DNA of 64,000 nucleotides, taken from Branchipolynoe longqiensis. Lineage: Eukaryota; Annelida; Polychaeta; Phyllodocida; Polynoidae. Below, one piece after another: positions 30,461-43,004 of this stretch (positions within the stretch are counted from its first letter, which is position 1; the number at the start of each line of letters is the position of its first letter). Made by a program: the position numbers and the translations under genes. Below the pieces are notes generated by a model. It was not told the DNA's origin and searched no databases. It worked only from the letters and a program-made list of their open reading frames with translations. The stretch is from contig JASIRB010004049.1 of the NCBI GenBank assembly GCA_030323885.1, positions 62,001-126,000 on the forward strand, written 5' to 3'.

Positions 30461-31383
30461 CTGCCTGCTAACACGCTGCCAGGCCTCAGGCCGCCAGGTC
30501 AGCCTATCCTCTGCAACAATGCACGATCGGACTGGAAAACATGGATCAGAGCATATAACATATATGCCACAGCTTCAGGAGTCGTTACAAAAACAGAAGG
30601 AGTGCAATGCTGTATCTTCCTTCATGTAGCAGGCGAAGAAGCCCAGAAAGTTTTCGCCAAGATGGCCATCACACCTGCCGAGCAGGACAAGATTGGGCCA
30701 CCAAAGGAGGCATTTCAAGCGTACTGTACCAGTAAATCAAATTTAATAATAATACGTTACCATTTCAACTCGCATAGTCAAGCCAGCGAAAATATGTCTA
30801 CATATATCACTGCCCTCAGGGACAGAGTGAAAGATTGTGAATATGGGCCAATTGAAGAATCGCTGTTGCGTGAGCGTTTAGTTCCTGGAGTCACAAAATG
30901 CTCCAAACGGCCGATCTCACACTTGAAATGTGCATTAACGTGTGCAAGCTCAGTAAATTCAGTGCTGACCAGTTGGAGGAAAAGAAATCGGACGTGGAGG
31001 TGAAAGAAATAGATTTTCTGAACAGATATGCAAATACGCATACTGGTGCACTGGTAGTTCGTCCGGCTGGTCCACCATCTTGGAAATCGGCATCTTGGAT
31101 GGCTGGAAACAACACCGGTGCAGGCGAATTCAATATTCAAGGTCAAAACTCTGGTTTCAAACACTGGCGTGGAGTCTGTCCGGCGAGGGCCAAGACTTGC
31201 ATTGCCTGCAAGAAGGTTGGGCACTTCGGGAAGGTTTGCCGGAGCAAACTTGGCAGAGTCAATGAGTTGACCATGAAAGAACACGACACTCACAACGCCA
31301 AACAAGACCCAGATCCGGCGGAAGTCAATGTGTTGATGCCGGATCTGTTTGTCAGTGCCATCAAGCGCAACACCGAACAATAA
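30461..31383 (+). pseudogene. Ty3/gypsy element 1: gag
   Basis: A capsid-like region (WKTWIRAYNIYATASG; YITALRDRVKDCEYG) breaks by frameshift near 30895. The second frame (30898-31383) continues through a CX2CX4HX4C knuckle (CIACKKVGHFGKVC) and stops at TAA 31381-31383. Protein order and knuckle fit a Mag-like Ty3/gypsy gag (inference). Confidence 0.75.
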
Positions 31384-32560
31384 GCCAACCTCTGGTACGC
31401 GACCGTCCGAGTGAACGGTCATCCAGTCAAGTTCAAGCTCGACACATGATCGGAGTCGAACATTGTTTCGAGGAACATCTTCGACAGGGTCGCATTGGTG
31501 CAGCTGACAAACACCAGGTGTTCGCTGGTGACATTTTCGGGGCATCGGATCACTCCCGACGCCGAGGCTTCAATCGAGATTGATGGCAGAAACTTTATAT
31601 TCCAAGAGGTGCGGAACTGTCAACCTATCTTGGGTAAACAGATTTGTGTTGTGCTGAACTTGTTGGCATGAGTTGATGAGGTGAACTCTGGCTTGCTGAA
31701 CAAAGTCCACAGCCCACAAGCTGATGATCTGGTAAGCAAATACAAATATGTTTTTCAAGGTTTAGGCCTCATAAAATCGAATGCTGTCATGCATATTGAC
31801 AAATCTGTACAACCTGTTGTCGACCCGCCGAGGAGGATCCCGTACGCGATCCAAAATAAGGCGCATGACAAACTAAAACGCATGGTGAAAATGGGTGTAA
31901 TTGTCGAACAGAATGAACCTACTGAATGGGTAAATTCTATAACAATTGTTAAAAAACCTAATAAGATAAGAATCTATCTGGATCTGACAAAGTTGAACAA
32001 AGCTATCAAAAGCAGGGGCCATTCCCTACTAAAACTATTGATGAAATAATCGCCAAAACGCACAGTATCTTTCAGTCTTAGATGCAATGACAGGGTATTG
32101 GCAAATCGAACTGGACTACGAAAGTTCACTGTTGTGCACGTTTAATACTCCATGGGGCCGGTACATGTACACCCGTCTGCCTTTTGACATCAAAACAGCC
32201 GGTGACATTTTTATTCAGGAAATGCACCGTGTCATGGGCGATATACCCAGGATAGGTATAGTGACAGATAATATTTTGGTATATGGGTCAACCATGGAGG
32301 AACACAACGATAGGCTGAAAGCAGTACTGGACTGAGCCAGGTCGGTAAATCCTAAATTAAACAACTCAAAATCTTTGATATGCAAAACTACAGTGAAGTA
32401 TGTCGGTCATCAACTTACCCAGCAGGGTGTAAAACCAGATCCAGACAGAATACAGGCAATTGTAGACATGCCAGAGCTGCATGACAAACAAGGCGCGCAG
32501 AGGTTCCTGGGCATGGTTGGCTATGTTCACAAGTTCATACCGAACTGTGCTCCTTGCTAA
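31384..32560 (+). pseudogene. Ty3/gypsy element 1: protease and reverse transcriptase
   Basis: In the frame of the second gag segment a protease region reads KLDT then TGA at the glycine of the DTG active site, then SESNIV. Another stop lies at about 31669. RT begins in 31681-32049 (WVNSITIVKKPNKIRIYLDLTKLN), shifts frame, and continues in 32087-32335 (MTGYWQIELD, RLPFDIKTAGDIFI). The active-site position reads VTDN where a DD pair is expected. 32375-32560 carries the thumb (VKYVGHQLTQQGV, QRFLGMVGYVHKF). Not functional. Confidence 0.85.
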
Positions 32561-33000
32561 GGATGTCGCATGGCACTGGCAAAGCGAACAGCAAGTTGCA
32601 TATGACCAACTAAAAGAATGATTGAGAACTGCTCCTGTTTTATCATATTATGATGTAGACTAACCAATTGTCATTCAGGTAGATGCTTGTCAGTCAGGTG
32701 TAGGTGCTGTAATCATGCAGGATAACAAGCCAATCACACTCACATCTCATACACTCAACTCAGCGCAGTGTGGCTATGTCACTATCGAAAAAGAAATGCT
32801 TGCAATATGTTTTGGCTGTCAGAGGTTTCATGACTATATCTTCAGCAAAGAAGTTCAAATTCAAACTGATCACAAACCATTAGTGGCCATCATGCAGAAA
32901 CTGATAGATAATCTGTCAGCATGTATGCAAAGAATGCGATGCGATTGCGAAATTACAACATACAGCTATGCCACATTAAGGATATTTTAATGTTCTTTGC
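32561..33000 (+). pseudogene. Ty3/gypsy element 1: RNase H
   Basis: VDACQSGVGAVIMQ (about 32680), EKEMLAICFGCQRFHDYIF, TDHKPLVAIM and then ADTLSRA after a frameshift (about 33000) give the D-E-D-D order of RNase H. Stops and shifts interrupt it. Confidence 0.8.
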
Positions 33001-33036
33001 AGACACATTGTCCAGAGCACACAGTGCTAAACTAGA

Positions 33037-34113
33037 TCATGCTGACACACTCAGTGTCGCTGCAGGGGACATGCAATCATCCAGTCTGTTAAATAAAATT
33101 GTCAAAGAGTATGAAAATGATGTATCCATGTCTATGTTAATAGCACATATCAAAAATGGTTGGGACACTACACATACACAAACACTGCCATGTCTGCGAG
33201 AGTACATTCCACACAAAGACAAACTCACAGTAGAAAACAATTTGGTAGTGAAGGGCAATCATGTCATAGTACCTCCAAAACTCTGTGACACATGGCAAAA
33301 TAACCGAAAAAATATACATACATAATGAACCACTGGTAAGTCAACCGATAACATGTCAACCTTACAAAAAGATAGGTGCAGATCTATTGGAAATAAATCA
33401 CGAGAACTACATAATAACGGTAGATTACTACACTAAATACCCAGAAGTAACTTTGTTGAAGGATACAACATCCACCACGGTAATCAAAGCTATGAAGGAA
33501 CACTTTGCAAAACATGGTATTCCAAGCCAAGTAGTTTCGGACAAAGGTCCGCAGTTTAAGAGCCATGAATACAAAGAATTTGCAAAACATTATCAGTTCA
33601 CAGCCACATACTTGAGTCCCCAGTATCCCCGAAGCAACGGCCAAATTGAAAGATTTGTCCAAACAATAAAAAACATGCTAAAAAAACAGATTTTCAGCTG
33701 GCGTTGCTCAAGGGCCCGTGCTTAATGCATCTCCAGCTCAGTTGCTCATGAGCAGGAGGCTAAGAGGAAGACTGCCTATGTCAGAAGACAATTTGATACC
33801 CAAAACACAAAATCCAAGGAAATCACAAATGACGAAATGCCAACAGAGTGAAAAAAGCTTTCACACTAAAAAGTGTGGCAAAGCACAGAAGCCATTGAAA
33901 ACTGGCGACAATATCAAGTACAAAAAACATGCGGGGGTATGGAAAAAAGGGTTGATTTTGGGTGCACAGGAATTTCAGGAAGGGAATACCAACTTTTAAA
34001 TGAGTCGGGTAACATGTTATATAGAAACGCTGACAACTCAGAGAAATGTAAACAATACAGCTTATCTAACTAGGTCAGGTCGAACAATTAGGCCGGCAGA
34101 CAGGCTAGACCTC
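33037..34113 (+). pseudogene. Ty3/gypsy element 1: integrase
   Basis: 33285-33725 carries the DDE core: GADLLEINH, SDKGPQF and NGQIERF supply D, D and E. The tail continues in broken frames 33718-33999 and 33873-34073, and ends near 34113 with a basic stretch (SGRTIRPADRLDL). No 3' LTR is evident downstream, so the copy appears 3'-truncated or its LTR has diverged. Confidence 0.8.
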
Positions 34114-35307
34114 TAAAGTTAGACAACTGTGAGCTGTTGTCACACATTAAACTATGTGCATGTTAATATTAAGGTTATTGCTTTTCGGAAAGCATTCGTT
34201 ATATGTTTCAAAGTGTGCATTATGTCGTAGGGAAGCTACGCAGCCAGACATTAACCCAAAGGACATGAGTGAATGGGTACATACGGACATTGGCTGACCT
34301 TTGGTCAAAAGCTAAGTATTCACGGTGTTATTTCATCATTACTCTACCTGTAAACCCGATGTGAATGTGACCATTTTAAAGATATATGTGAAGTGGACGA
34401 GACTATTCGCCTTGTGACATTTGCGAGCTTGCGCCGATTAACCCGCATTTGGTAATGCGGGCTACTCGCCATGGCAGACTTGCGAATGCCAACATTTGCG
34501 AGGCCCTGGGTTTCCGGCCGTAAAGCGTTGCTAGGAGACGTCAATTGCGACTCTCCTGGCAACGATAGGAGGTCGGGCGTTCGGACCCAGACCGATCAGA
34601 CGTGTTTAATGACGCTCTGATGTTTTAGCCGAGATTTAGGCCTTTATTGTCGAAATTCTAAACTTGTTCTAACTTAATAATATGGGAGGGGATTGAATAA
34701 TACATCAACGATATGTGCTACAAACGAAGATTAGTTTGGTTAAGAATAAAAAGCTGTGAGCTCTTGGAAAGGTAAATTGGAACGTTCCTTGCATTCTTTA
34801 CTATTCTCCAGACTTCTATAGATTAACCGCTATGGTCAAACTTGACATTGGATTGCTTTATATATAATTAAGGGCCTTAGGCCTAATAGGCCTTATGCAG
34901 CTACTTAACCCATCTGCGGGAAGATTATAACAGACATATTAACAGAAGTAACGTAGAGATCTTTTGGCTAAAATATGACAGTAACTTAGGCTGATTATCA
35001 GTGACAGTGGCAGTGACACTAGCGCATCTGCTTAGTTCTGGATCAATTTAAACACATTAAATACAACATAAGGCGGGGAGACCAGCCAGTTAGTTGAAAT
35101 AACTATGTAATTGCTTTAGGCCGATAAATGCGAGAGGGGGCAAAATCCGTATTTAGATGATACTCTGGCTGGTCGACTTTAGCCCTGGAACGACACCGAC
35201 GGACACGGACTACCTGCAGACGGGACGGGAAATTCACATGGAAATAATCATATAAATTAACACGAAGGCTCGCCTTAAGCGGGTGTGGATTAGCCCGACG
35301 GTTAAAC
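34114..35307. other. Intergenic / possible 5' LTR region of gypsy element 2
   Basis: No gene. Short inverted GCGAG/CTCGC-rich blocks occur around 34405-34500 (e.g. cccgcatttggtaatgcggg). The region directly before 35308 would be the 5' LTR of the next element, but no second copy was found. Confidence 0.4.
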
Positions 35308-35326
35308 TGGTGCCGTGACCAGGATA
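35308..35326 (+). other. Primer-binding-site-like sequence
   Basis: tggtgccgtgaccaggat resembles the primer-binding site that follows the 5' LTR in many Ty3/gypsy elements. It lies about 1.1 kb before the gag start. Confidence 0.5.
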
Positions 35327-36448
35327 GTAAGGAGTGTAATACCTTTTAATTTACTTTTGATACGTGAATTATTAGAAGAAAAACGGTGTTGTTGTCTTTG
35401 TTGACAGCTCACTCGTTCTGTGACAGTGATCAGCGGCTCCTGTCTTTAGGTTTCATGCCGTACCTTGACAGTTTAGGGGATACCCAGGGTTGCATTATAA
35501 TGGAGAAATAATAGCGTTCAACTAAATTGGTATTCCTGTTTTCATTTGCGGCTAGTCATATAGATTTCGCGGCTAGTCATATAGATTTCGCTGTGAGGGC
35601 TAATAGCCTAGAGTCCACAGTGGGTAACTCAAACGTCAGGCGTTTGCCCATAATAACGACGTTATCCTTGTGTCGCTCTGAACGGATAGAGTTGTTGGAT
35701 ATGAGGATTAGCTACCCCGGCATAAGGCATTAACGGGCGTTATATTTAGTTAGAGTTTTAAACAAACTTGCTACTGCGGCCTGCCAACATTTGGATCGGT
35801 TCTAATGGAATGTTTAGTTAGGCTGAGGCAGATAGCTTTGAACTAGTCCACCTTTTCCATTTGTTAGGGTGTCTCCTAGTGACGAAGCGCGTCGCGGAGT
35901 GGAGGTGACGTCAGTATGCGTATTTGGAACCTCAGAGCATACGCGTAAGAGGCTGCAGACTGTTTGGTCGCGCTGCTCCACTGATCACTTTAAGGCTAAT
36001 TCTTTTTATTCATAACTTTCTAGAAACTTTTCAACCTTTCATTTTGTTGTTAGGAACCATCGTACGGTAAACATTCTAAAATTTAGTCAGAAATTTACAG
36101 CGTATCTATATAGCGAATCACTGGAAATAACAAGAAAAGACTAAGACAAAGGAACACTAATATCCGGATATATTACTGTTTATTTCTCTTAGTTGCTTAT
36201 TTCTTTTTTATACACATTTCTTTTATTTCTTTTTTTTTTAATTTCAAAGTCTTTTTACAGAATTCTTTTTTTAAAATTTGTATATAAACATTCACATAAT
36301 ATCTTCTTAAATCTAATACAAAGTGCTTACCATCTTCTAAATTATCGGGAAATTTTAATATAAACCTTTCTTTTCAGTAGCACATAGTCGTCTTTTTCTT
36401 TGTAAGGGGAATAAACCAATAAATCGCTACCTGGCGACGGCATAAGCC
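35327..36448. other. Untranslated leader of gypsy element 2, with a 21-bp tandem duplication
   Basis: Between the presumed primer-binding site and gag there is no coherent frame. 35548-35589 contains two tandem copies of gcggctagtcatatagattt(c). An 18-base inverted match to 42393-42410 lies at 35609-35626. A t-rich tract occupies 36190-36400. Confidence 0.45.
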
Positions 36449-37742
36449 ATGTCGAGGAAGCACGCGGACCCTGGTGTCCCTGTGTCTTCTCGCCGCAGCT
36501 GCCTGAGGTCGGCAGGAAATGCGGGGAAGTTGGGGGTGAGTTAGAGACGCTGTCCTCAGATGGTGCCTCTATAAATGCGGACCTGGTCTGCTCGGGTGGA
36601 GTTTCTCCCCGTACATTAAATGCGGAACCAGTCTGCTATAGTGGTGACTCACCACAATCCTTAATTGCGAACTCGCAAAACTCGAATACGGGTCCTCGCA
36701 TTTCAAATGCGGGCCCCGCCCCTCGAGAATCTAGAAAGATCTTACGTCCTACAGAACGTGGATCTGGTCGCGATACGGGCAACGTATTTTCTTTCCCGCA
36801 AAAGGAAAGAGATGCGGGCCCTCGCATTCCTATCCTACCTACCCCGGAGATTGACCTCACTTACATGTTACCTGCCCCACTGCATGACGCAAATAGGGAC
36901 AGAATACACACATTACAAACGCGGGAGGAGCAGCTCCTCGCCTGCGAAAATGAATTAAATGACAAATGGCAAGAACTTGTTGAGCATCAGGCAAAAGGGG
37001 TTGGTCCAATAGACCACGTCCCGGTTGCCCGCGATCCCAGCATAACTAACCATATGCTGGATGCGATTCAGCAGCAAAATGGGCGTTGCCCGTATAGAAA
37101 TAATAACATAAATGCGTCTAACGCATCTAATGGCAGATCAGCTGCCAACATAATGCAATTTGGCCAAAGCGCCTCTGTTGCAATATGCGGGAGCCCACGA
37201 ATGTCGACTCCTATGCTACCTATCGCTTTACGAGCGAAGAACAGGCCATCATCAGATCTAACCCCGTGATTCGCCGGGCTGTGATGGAGGCCTCAAATAT
37301 AAACCCGGGGATTGGCGCCTCGGCTGTTAGTCGGTCTATGCATTTGCGAGACCGCTATATTAGTGTACAAGAACAGTACCAACCCGCGAGGGTACGTGCT
37401 ATGGAGGTACCTCCCTTTGATGGTATCCACCAAGAGTGGGATACCTGGTGGGAGAAGTTCAGTAAGGCGATGTCAGTCAATAGGTGGAATGAAACCACCG
37501 CGCTGACACGCCTATTACATTTACTGCAAGACGGCCCTGGCCAAATAGCAGTAGACCGTTGGGAGCAAAACGATTGCTCCACCTTAGATGAGCTGGTCGA
37601 AGCTTTGGCTTGGCAGTTTAAGGGGTTAGATCCTCTATCTAAATGGGAACTCTTTGAGAAGCGGTTCCAAAGGGCTTCAGACTCCGTGAATTCCATTTAT
37701 TATGGAATGATACTCGAGTCTGAGGCTAAAAAGCCGGTCTAG
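36449..37742 (+). pseudogene. Ty3/gypsy element 2: gag
   Basis: Begins with an ATG at 36449 (MSRKHADPG) and reads in pieces. 36865-37269 has a coiled-coil-like segment (REEQLLACENELNDKWQEL); 37185-37742 has the capsid region (MEVPPFDGIHQEWDTWWEKFSKAM, HLLQDGPGQIAVDRW). Frameshifts separate the pieces and the last segment ends in a stop at 37742. Confidence 0.75.
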
Positions 37743-37861
37743 GATGCGGCATGTCGCGAGATTTAATAGCTCGCAAAACTGTTGCCGTGTTCATCAATGG
37801 TCTTCGTGACCGTGAAGAACGCAACATGATTATTAAACAATAGTCCCCTGGTAGACATACC

Positions 37862-38446
37862 ATGGAGGATATATATCAAATGCTGCAGGACCATGCCGCG
37901 AAAGCGCGCATAATCCAAGCTAAACGCAGGGTGTCTGGTATCACCAGCGCCGTATCTGAGCCTGAATATGGTGACCAAAACGCGGGCATAAGCGCTTTCC
38001 ATGGTCAGGGTACTAGACCCAATAATGATCGCGATGCTGATCATCCCGGCAGAGGGGACTGGCACGGCAAACGCCAACAATTCAATTCTGGGTACCAGGG
38101 AAGGTCCTCAGGGCCTTTCCAAAGGAATCCTAATAAAAGGCCTCGCGTAACAACACCAGATACCGAGTGCTATAGATGTAGAGGCTTTGGCCATATGGCA
38201 TTCAAATGTCCTCATAACAAGGCACGTTCTATTGAACAGGCTATGCTGGAGAGGGACCGCAAAGGTTGCGATAACTCCAACCATGATGCGGCCCTCTTGG
38301 CTAGACTACTCGCAGCAAAAGCAAAAATATTGTGGCCATGCCCACCCAATCGCCTTCAGCGGCGGAATTCATTGAGGATGGTGCATATTTATATTAGAAT
38401 CAGCTGCAACGCCGGGAGTGTTGTTAGCTACGGTATCACCGGGTAA
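37862..38446 (+). pseudogene. Ty3/gypsy element 2: nucleocapsid
   Basis: Frame with a CX2CX4HX4C knuckle (CYRCRGFGHMAFKC) after a basic, glycine- and proline-rich stretch. Separated from upstream gag by stops. Confidence 0.75.
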
Positions 38447-38664
38447 ACTTCCGAGTGCAACTGTCGAAAGTTGTGCTAAAACCCCATTACACAATCTCTC
38501 GACAGACTTCTGCCTCTCTGCAGGTTCTACCTATACATCCAGTTGCTCAACAATACATGTCCGTCAGGTTTACTTGGTGGGTATGCGGTCATTATGCTCA
38601 CAAAATGCAAGGTATTACATTTGAAAGAAAACCCGTCTGGACTTACACATTGTAGCTCAGCGAG

Positions 38665-40151
38665 ACAGGTTTGTCACTGATATTTTCCCACTCAATGGGA
38701 AAAGATGGTATATCCCCATCAATATTAGAGGCTCAAAAGGGTTTTTCCTTATCGATACGGGCGCCGCTATGTCCGTGATAGGGAAGCGATTCTTTGACGA
38801 CCTTAATCTGAACACCCACAATTTGGTGTCAGACGTTAGACCACTGAGTGTTACCGGCCTTGTGATACCGCAATTTGGTTGCACTGACATACCATTAGGT
38901 ATTGCCAACCAGGTCTTTCACTCGTCGGTCTTAATAGTTGACATACCTGAAGACGGTATATTGGGGAGTGACTGGATGTCATTTTATGAAGCCAGCCTAT
39001 CCCCGCATAATGGACTCTTTGAAGTGTTGCAACCCTATAATTTAGTCACGCATTGCCAACTCAGAACAGATTGCGGCCTCGCATATCTCGCTGAGGATGT
39101 GACGATAGCCGCTCACCAAATGGTCGCGGCCTTGATTACAACCAGGCAGATGGATGGGGAAGGTCAGTGTTTAATTGAACCCGACCCGGACATACTTGAT
39201 CCCCTAGGGATCACGGCAGCGCCGTCCTTGATTATTAATTCAAAAGGTGCAGTCTTACCTCTCTGTAACACTACAGATGACTTGGTTCATTTGTCGCGAG
39301 GCCAAACCATTGGTAACGCGGCAGAGGCCAGATCACATGGATCCATTGACAGTCCTACGGCTGCAATGGTATTCGATCTACTAAAAAGAGAACGCGGGGT
39401 AGAGGGATTTGGAGGATCCCCTGAACCCGTGTTTTCAGTAGATAGAAATCAATTTGAGGGATTGTTGCAAATCCCCGATTTCATACTGTCCATGGCCGAG
39501 GCCACGCATTTGGATCATATGACAGATAAAATGAAAATTGCAGAATTTCTATTCGAATTTTGTGATATCTTTGCGAGGCCGGATTCTAAATTGGGCTGGA
39601 CCGATGTGGTACAACACCATATAGACATCGGTGACAACGCCCCATTTAGGATACCGTACCGCAGGTTAATGGATTCCAAGAAGCAAGCCTTGGAAGACGA
39701 GGTGGCCAAAATGCTGGCCGCCGGAATTATTACGGACAGCAAGAGTCCTTACAGTTCGCCTGTCCACTTGGTTACCAAAAAGGATGGAACGTGGCGGTTT
39801 TGCATTGATTACGGCAAATTAAATGCGATGACTCGCAAAAATGCGTACCCTTTACCACTCATTGACGAGAGCCTGGATAGCCTTGGAGGAAATAAATGGT
39901 TCTGCACATTGAACCTTCAATCTGGATACCACCAAGTTGCAATGCGGGACGATGACCGGGAGAAAACTGCCTTCACTACTCATATAGGACTTTACGAGTG
40001 GAAGGTAATGCCTTTCAGTCTTTGTAATGCACCTGCTACCTTTGAAAAAATGATGGCTGAAATGTTAAATGATTTGTTATTTACACACTGTTTAGTAGTT
40101 TCGCCGAGAAACAGAGTATTTGGGCCATATTGTTTCCGGGCAAGGCATTAA
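38665..40151 (+). pseudogene. Ty3/gypsy element 2: protease and RT with catalytic deletion
   Basis: The protease site FLIDTGAAMSVIG (DTG at 38754-38762) is intact. RT follows with FRIPYRRLM, SSPVHLVTKKDGTWRFCIDYGKLN, LNLQSGYHQVAM and FSLCNAPATFEKMM. Directly after LLFTHCLV (about 40098) the sequence jumps, with a frame change, to RRETEYLGHIVSGQG in the next frame. The segment that should carry the Y-x-DD catalytic motif is absent. The copy therefore cannot encode an active polymerase. Confidence 0.9.
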
Positions 40152-41325
40152 GGCTGACCCGAGAAAGTTGGAGGCTATTACAAATTGGCCTGTGCCTAAG
40201 TCTCCTAAAGAGACTAAAAGTTTGATTGGATTTGCCTCGTATTATCGAGACTTTATTCCTAAATTTGCTGAAGTAGTCGCTCCCATACAGGACATGGCTA
40301 ATGTAAGCACGCAGGCCTTTGACTGGGGTATACCTCAGGACGAGGCATTCATTGAGTTAAAACGGCTGTTTATAGAAACACCAGTATTAGGTTATCCTAG
40401 GCCAGCCGGGCAATTTATCCTGGATACTGACGCTAGTGCATTTGCTATTGCCAGTGCGTTGAGTCAGATACAGGATGAGGTAGAAGTGCCCATTACATTT
40501 GCCAGCAACCGGCTAAGTGCCTGTCAACGGCGATATTGTACCACTAAAAGGGAATTAATGGCAATTGTCATTTATACCAAAAAGTGGCGACATTATTTCT
40601 GGGATGCTGAATTCCAGATTTGTACTGACCACCACTCTTTAAAGTGGTTATTAAATTTCAAAGAGGCTGAGGGTATGATAGGACGTTGGTTGGCCTGGCT
40701 CTCTGAATTTGGCCTCACCAACACGCAAATTCCCTATCGACCTGGACCTCAACATATTAACACCGATGCTCTGAGCTGCATTCCCGTCCATCGTTGTGGA
40801 ATACCGGAATGTGAGGACTGTGGGGCACACACGGCAATGGTCGCATCTTTAGGTCATGGTACGGAAATTGAAAGCGATTTGAATTTCTGGACAGAGACTG
40901 AGATTCGTCAAGCTCAAGCAAATGACGATACCTGTTCAGCAGTAATAACATTGTTGAAAGCGCACAAGGCGAGACCGCCTAGAGATCTCACCAGTGCAGA
41001 AAGTACAGAAACTATTAAATTATTAAATCAATGGGATCAATTATTACTGGTGGATGGGTTATTGTGTAGAAATGCGCTTGATAGTGCTACACTGACGACT
41101 CATCAACAGATTATTATCCCTTTTCTTCTACGGGAAGATGTCTTAACGTTCTGCCACTGCCATAAGACGTCAGCGCACTTTGGTCGAGAAAGAACTCTGG
41201 ACAAATTGTGTGCGAGGTATTATTGGCCTGGCATGAACGTGAGGGTACGCGATTGTGTTCATTCCTGCCCTAAATGCGTAACAATTAAACCCGGGCTGGG
41301 ATTACCCAAAATGCCCAACAGATGA
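40120..41325 (+). pseudogene. Ty3/gypsy element 2: RT thumb, RNase H, integrase zinc domain
   Basis: Starts in the thumb (GHIVSGQGIKADPRKLEAI). RNase H has LDTDASAFAIASAL, TKRELMAIV, TDHHSLKWLL and NTDALSC (canonical ending is usually SR). The integrase HHCC domain (CHCHKTSAHFGRERT ... CVHSCPKC) closes the frame. Frame ends at 41325, overlapping the next by four bases. Confidence 0.88.
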
Positions 41326-42276
41326 CTGGCCAACGCTGGGGTCGGTTATCATGTGATTTTGTCTCTGGTTTTAAACTAACCAGTCGGGGCAACTTAGTCA
41401 TGTTGGTCGTGCAAGACCATTTTACTAAATATGTACAAGTCTATCCATTATGTAATCAAACGGCAGCCGTGGCCGCACAGGCTTTAGTAGACAATTGGGT
41501 GCTAATTTTTGGCGCCCCTATTTCCTTACACTCGGACCAAGGTAGAGAGTTTGAGGCGGAGATATTCCAGTCTATGCTTGTACTCGTAGGCTGCCATAAG
41601 ACCCGCACCAACTCCTATTGTCCTAGATCGATTTAATAGAACCCTAATTTCTCCTTTGGCTTGTATGGTGAATGAAGATCAAAGCGACTGGGACTTACAA
41701 GCCAAATACGTGGTGCATGCGTACAACTGCACCGTACATGCGGCCACTGGAGTTACTCCTAATACATTGGTGTTTGGAAAAGAGTTATGCCTTCCGTGTG
41801 ATTTACAATTCGGAGTGTTACAAAAACGCTGTACTAATCCCTGTATGCCAGCTTTCATCAGATGGCTGGAGTGTTGTTTCCACAATGCATATGGAAGGGT
41901 ATGTAATAATACGGGGAAAAGCATTCAAAGAAACAAAAATTCATATGGTAATGCTGACTTCCCTAGATTTGTGGTAGGGTACCTGGTTTTAAGATATCAT
42001 GAGCCAACCGCTAATATTAAATTGGCGCCAAACTGGGATGGGTCGTGGGAAATCTGTGAAGTCGTATCTGACACAACGGTTGTAATTCGAACCACCCACT
42101 TAAAAGCTCGTAAATCGAGCACGGGACGCTTGAAACACTACACCGCCCGCATTTTTGAGGAGGGCAGCGGTGGGGGATTAATTACCACCGCCGATAAGGC
42201 TCAAACTTCTGAGGCGGCCCAGCTGTTGACCCCTGCCTCCCTGGAGGTGCCGATAGCAGGGCCGAGTGACAGTTGA
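41322..42276 (+). pseudogene. Ty3/gypsy element 2: integrase core and C-terminus
   Basis: 41322-41636 supplies the first two catalytic acids (SCDFVSGFK and HSDQGREFE). After a frameshift near 41630, 41656-42276 holds the rest of the integrase (NEDQSDWDLQAKYVVHAYN; GVTPNTLVFGKELCLP) and a C-terminal SH3-like segment (LAPNWDGSWEICEV). A purine tract gttgaggggg lies at 42270-42279, the expected place of a polypurine tract. A 3' LTR is not identifiable. Confidence 0.85.
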
Positions 42277-42514
42277 GGGGGTTTGAAACAAAAAGCACGG
42301 CTAATTTACCGCGCTTTCTACACACATTGTTTACACCACGCTGTAACATTGATGTGAGTTCATATGAAAACCAAATACAATACTAAATAATATACCCACT
42401 GTGGACTCTATTGTAAAATATGAGGTCCCGCATATCAATTTTAAGCATACTGCAAATGTAACTTGATGGTGGGGAACGGCGGAGATTCTGATGGATGGGA
42501 ACGTTGGGATTATA

Positions 42515-42800
42515 ACTAACGATTCTACATAATAATACCACCAATAAAAATATCAAAACAATTATAGATATTCTTAAAGGGTATAGACATCACATTAGAA
42601 GTATAACTAACGATTCTGCCTAGTAATGCCAACAATACACATATCAGAATAACTGCAGATATTCTGGAAGGGTATGGACGTTAGCAGTACAATTAACGAT
42701 TCTGCCTGGTGATACCAATGATAACCATGTCAAACTAACTGCAGATATTCCCAGGGGGTGTGGACGTTAGCAGTATATCTAGCGATTCTGCATAATAATT
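42515..42800. repeat. ~90-bp tandem repeat, about four units
   Basis: Units begin actaacgattctgc at about 42517, 42606, 42694 and 42778, with shared actgcagatattc and gggtatggacgttagcagt blocks. Imperfect. Confidence 0.7.
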
Positions 42801-42926
42801 CCAACGCTAAAAACATCACAAAAAGGCTGTCATTCTTAACGGTAGGGACGTGAATTTAAAATATCACTAACAATGTGATCAAATAATACAAACACATATA
42901 AAATCAAAAGGGGTAAACATAATAAA

Positions 42927-42932
42927 TTTATT
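42927..42932 (-). terminator. Polyadenylation signal of SGNH-like gene 1
   Basis: AATAAA on the minus strand, six bases beyond the TAA stop at 42939-42941. Confidence 0.6.
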
Positions 42933-43004
42933 TTACATTTAATAGCGGGTTACCACCCGTACACATGCGACCCAGCTGCACGCCCATCGCTTGTTGCAGG
43001 CCGG

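Noticed and set aside
30277..35307. Paired LTRs for the two gypsy elements
   Set aside because: I looked for the 5' edge sequences again downstream of each polymerase and found no second copy, so full LTR pairs are not claimed.
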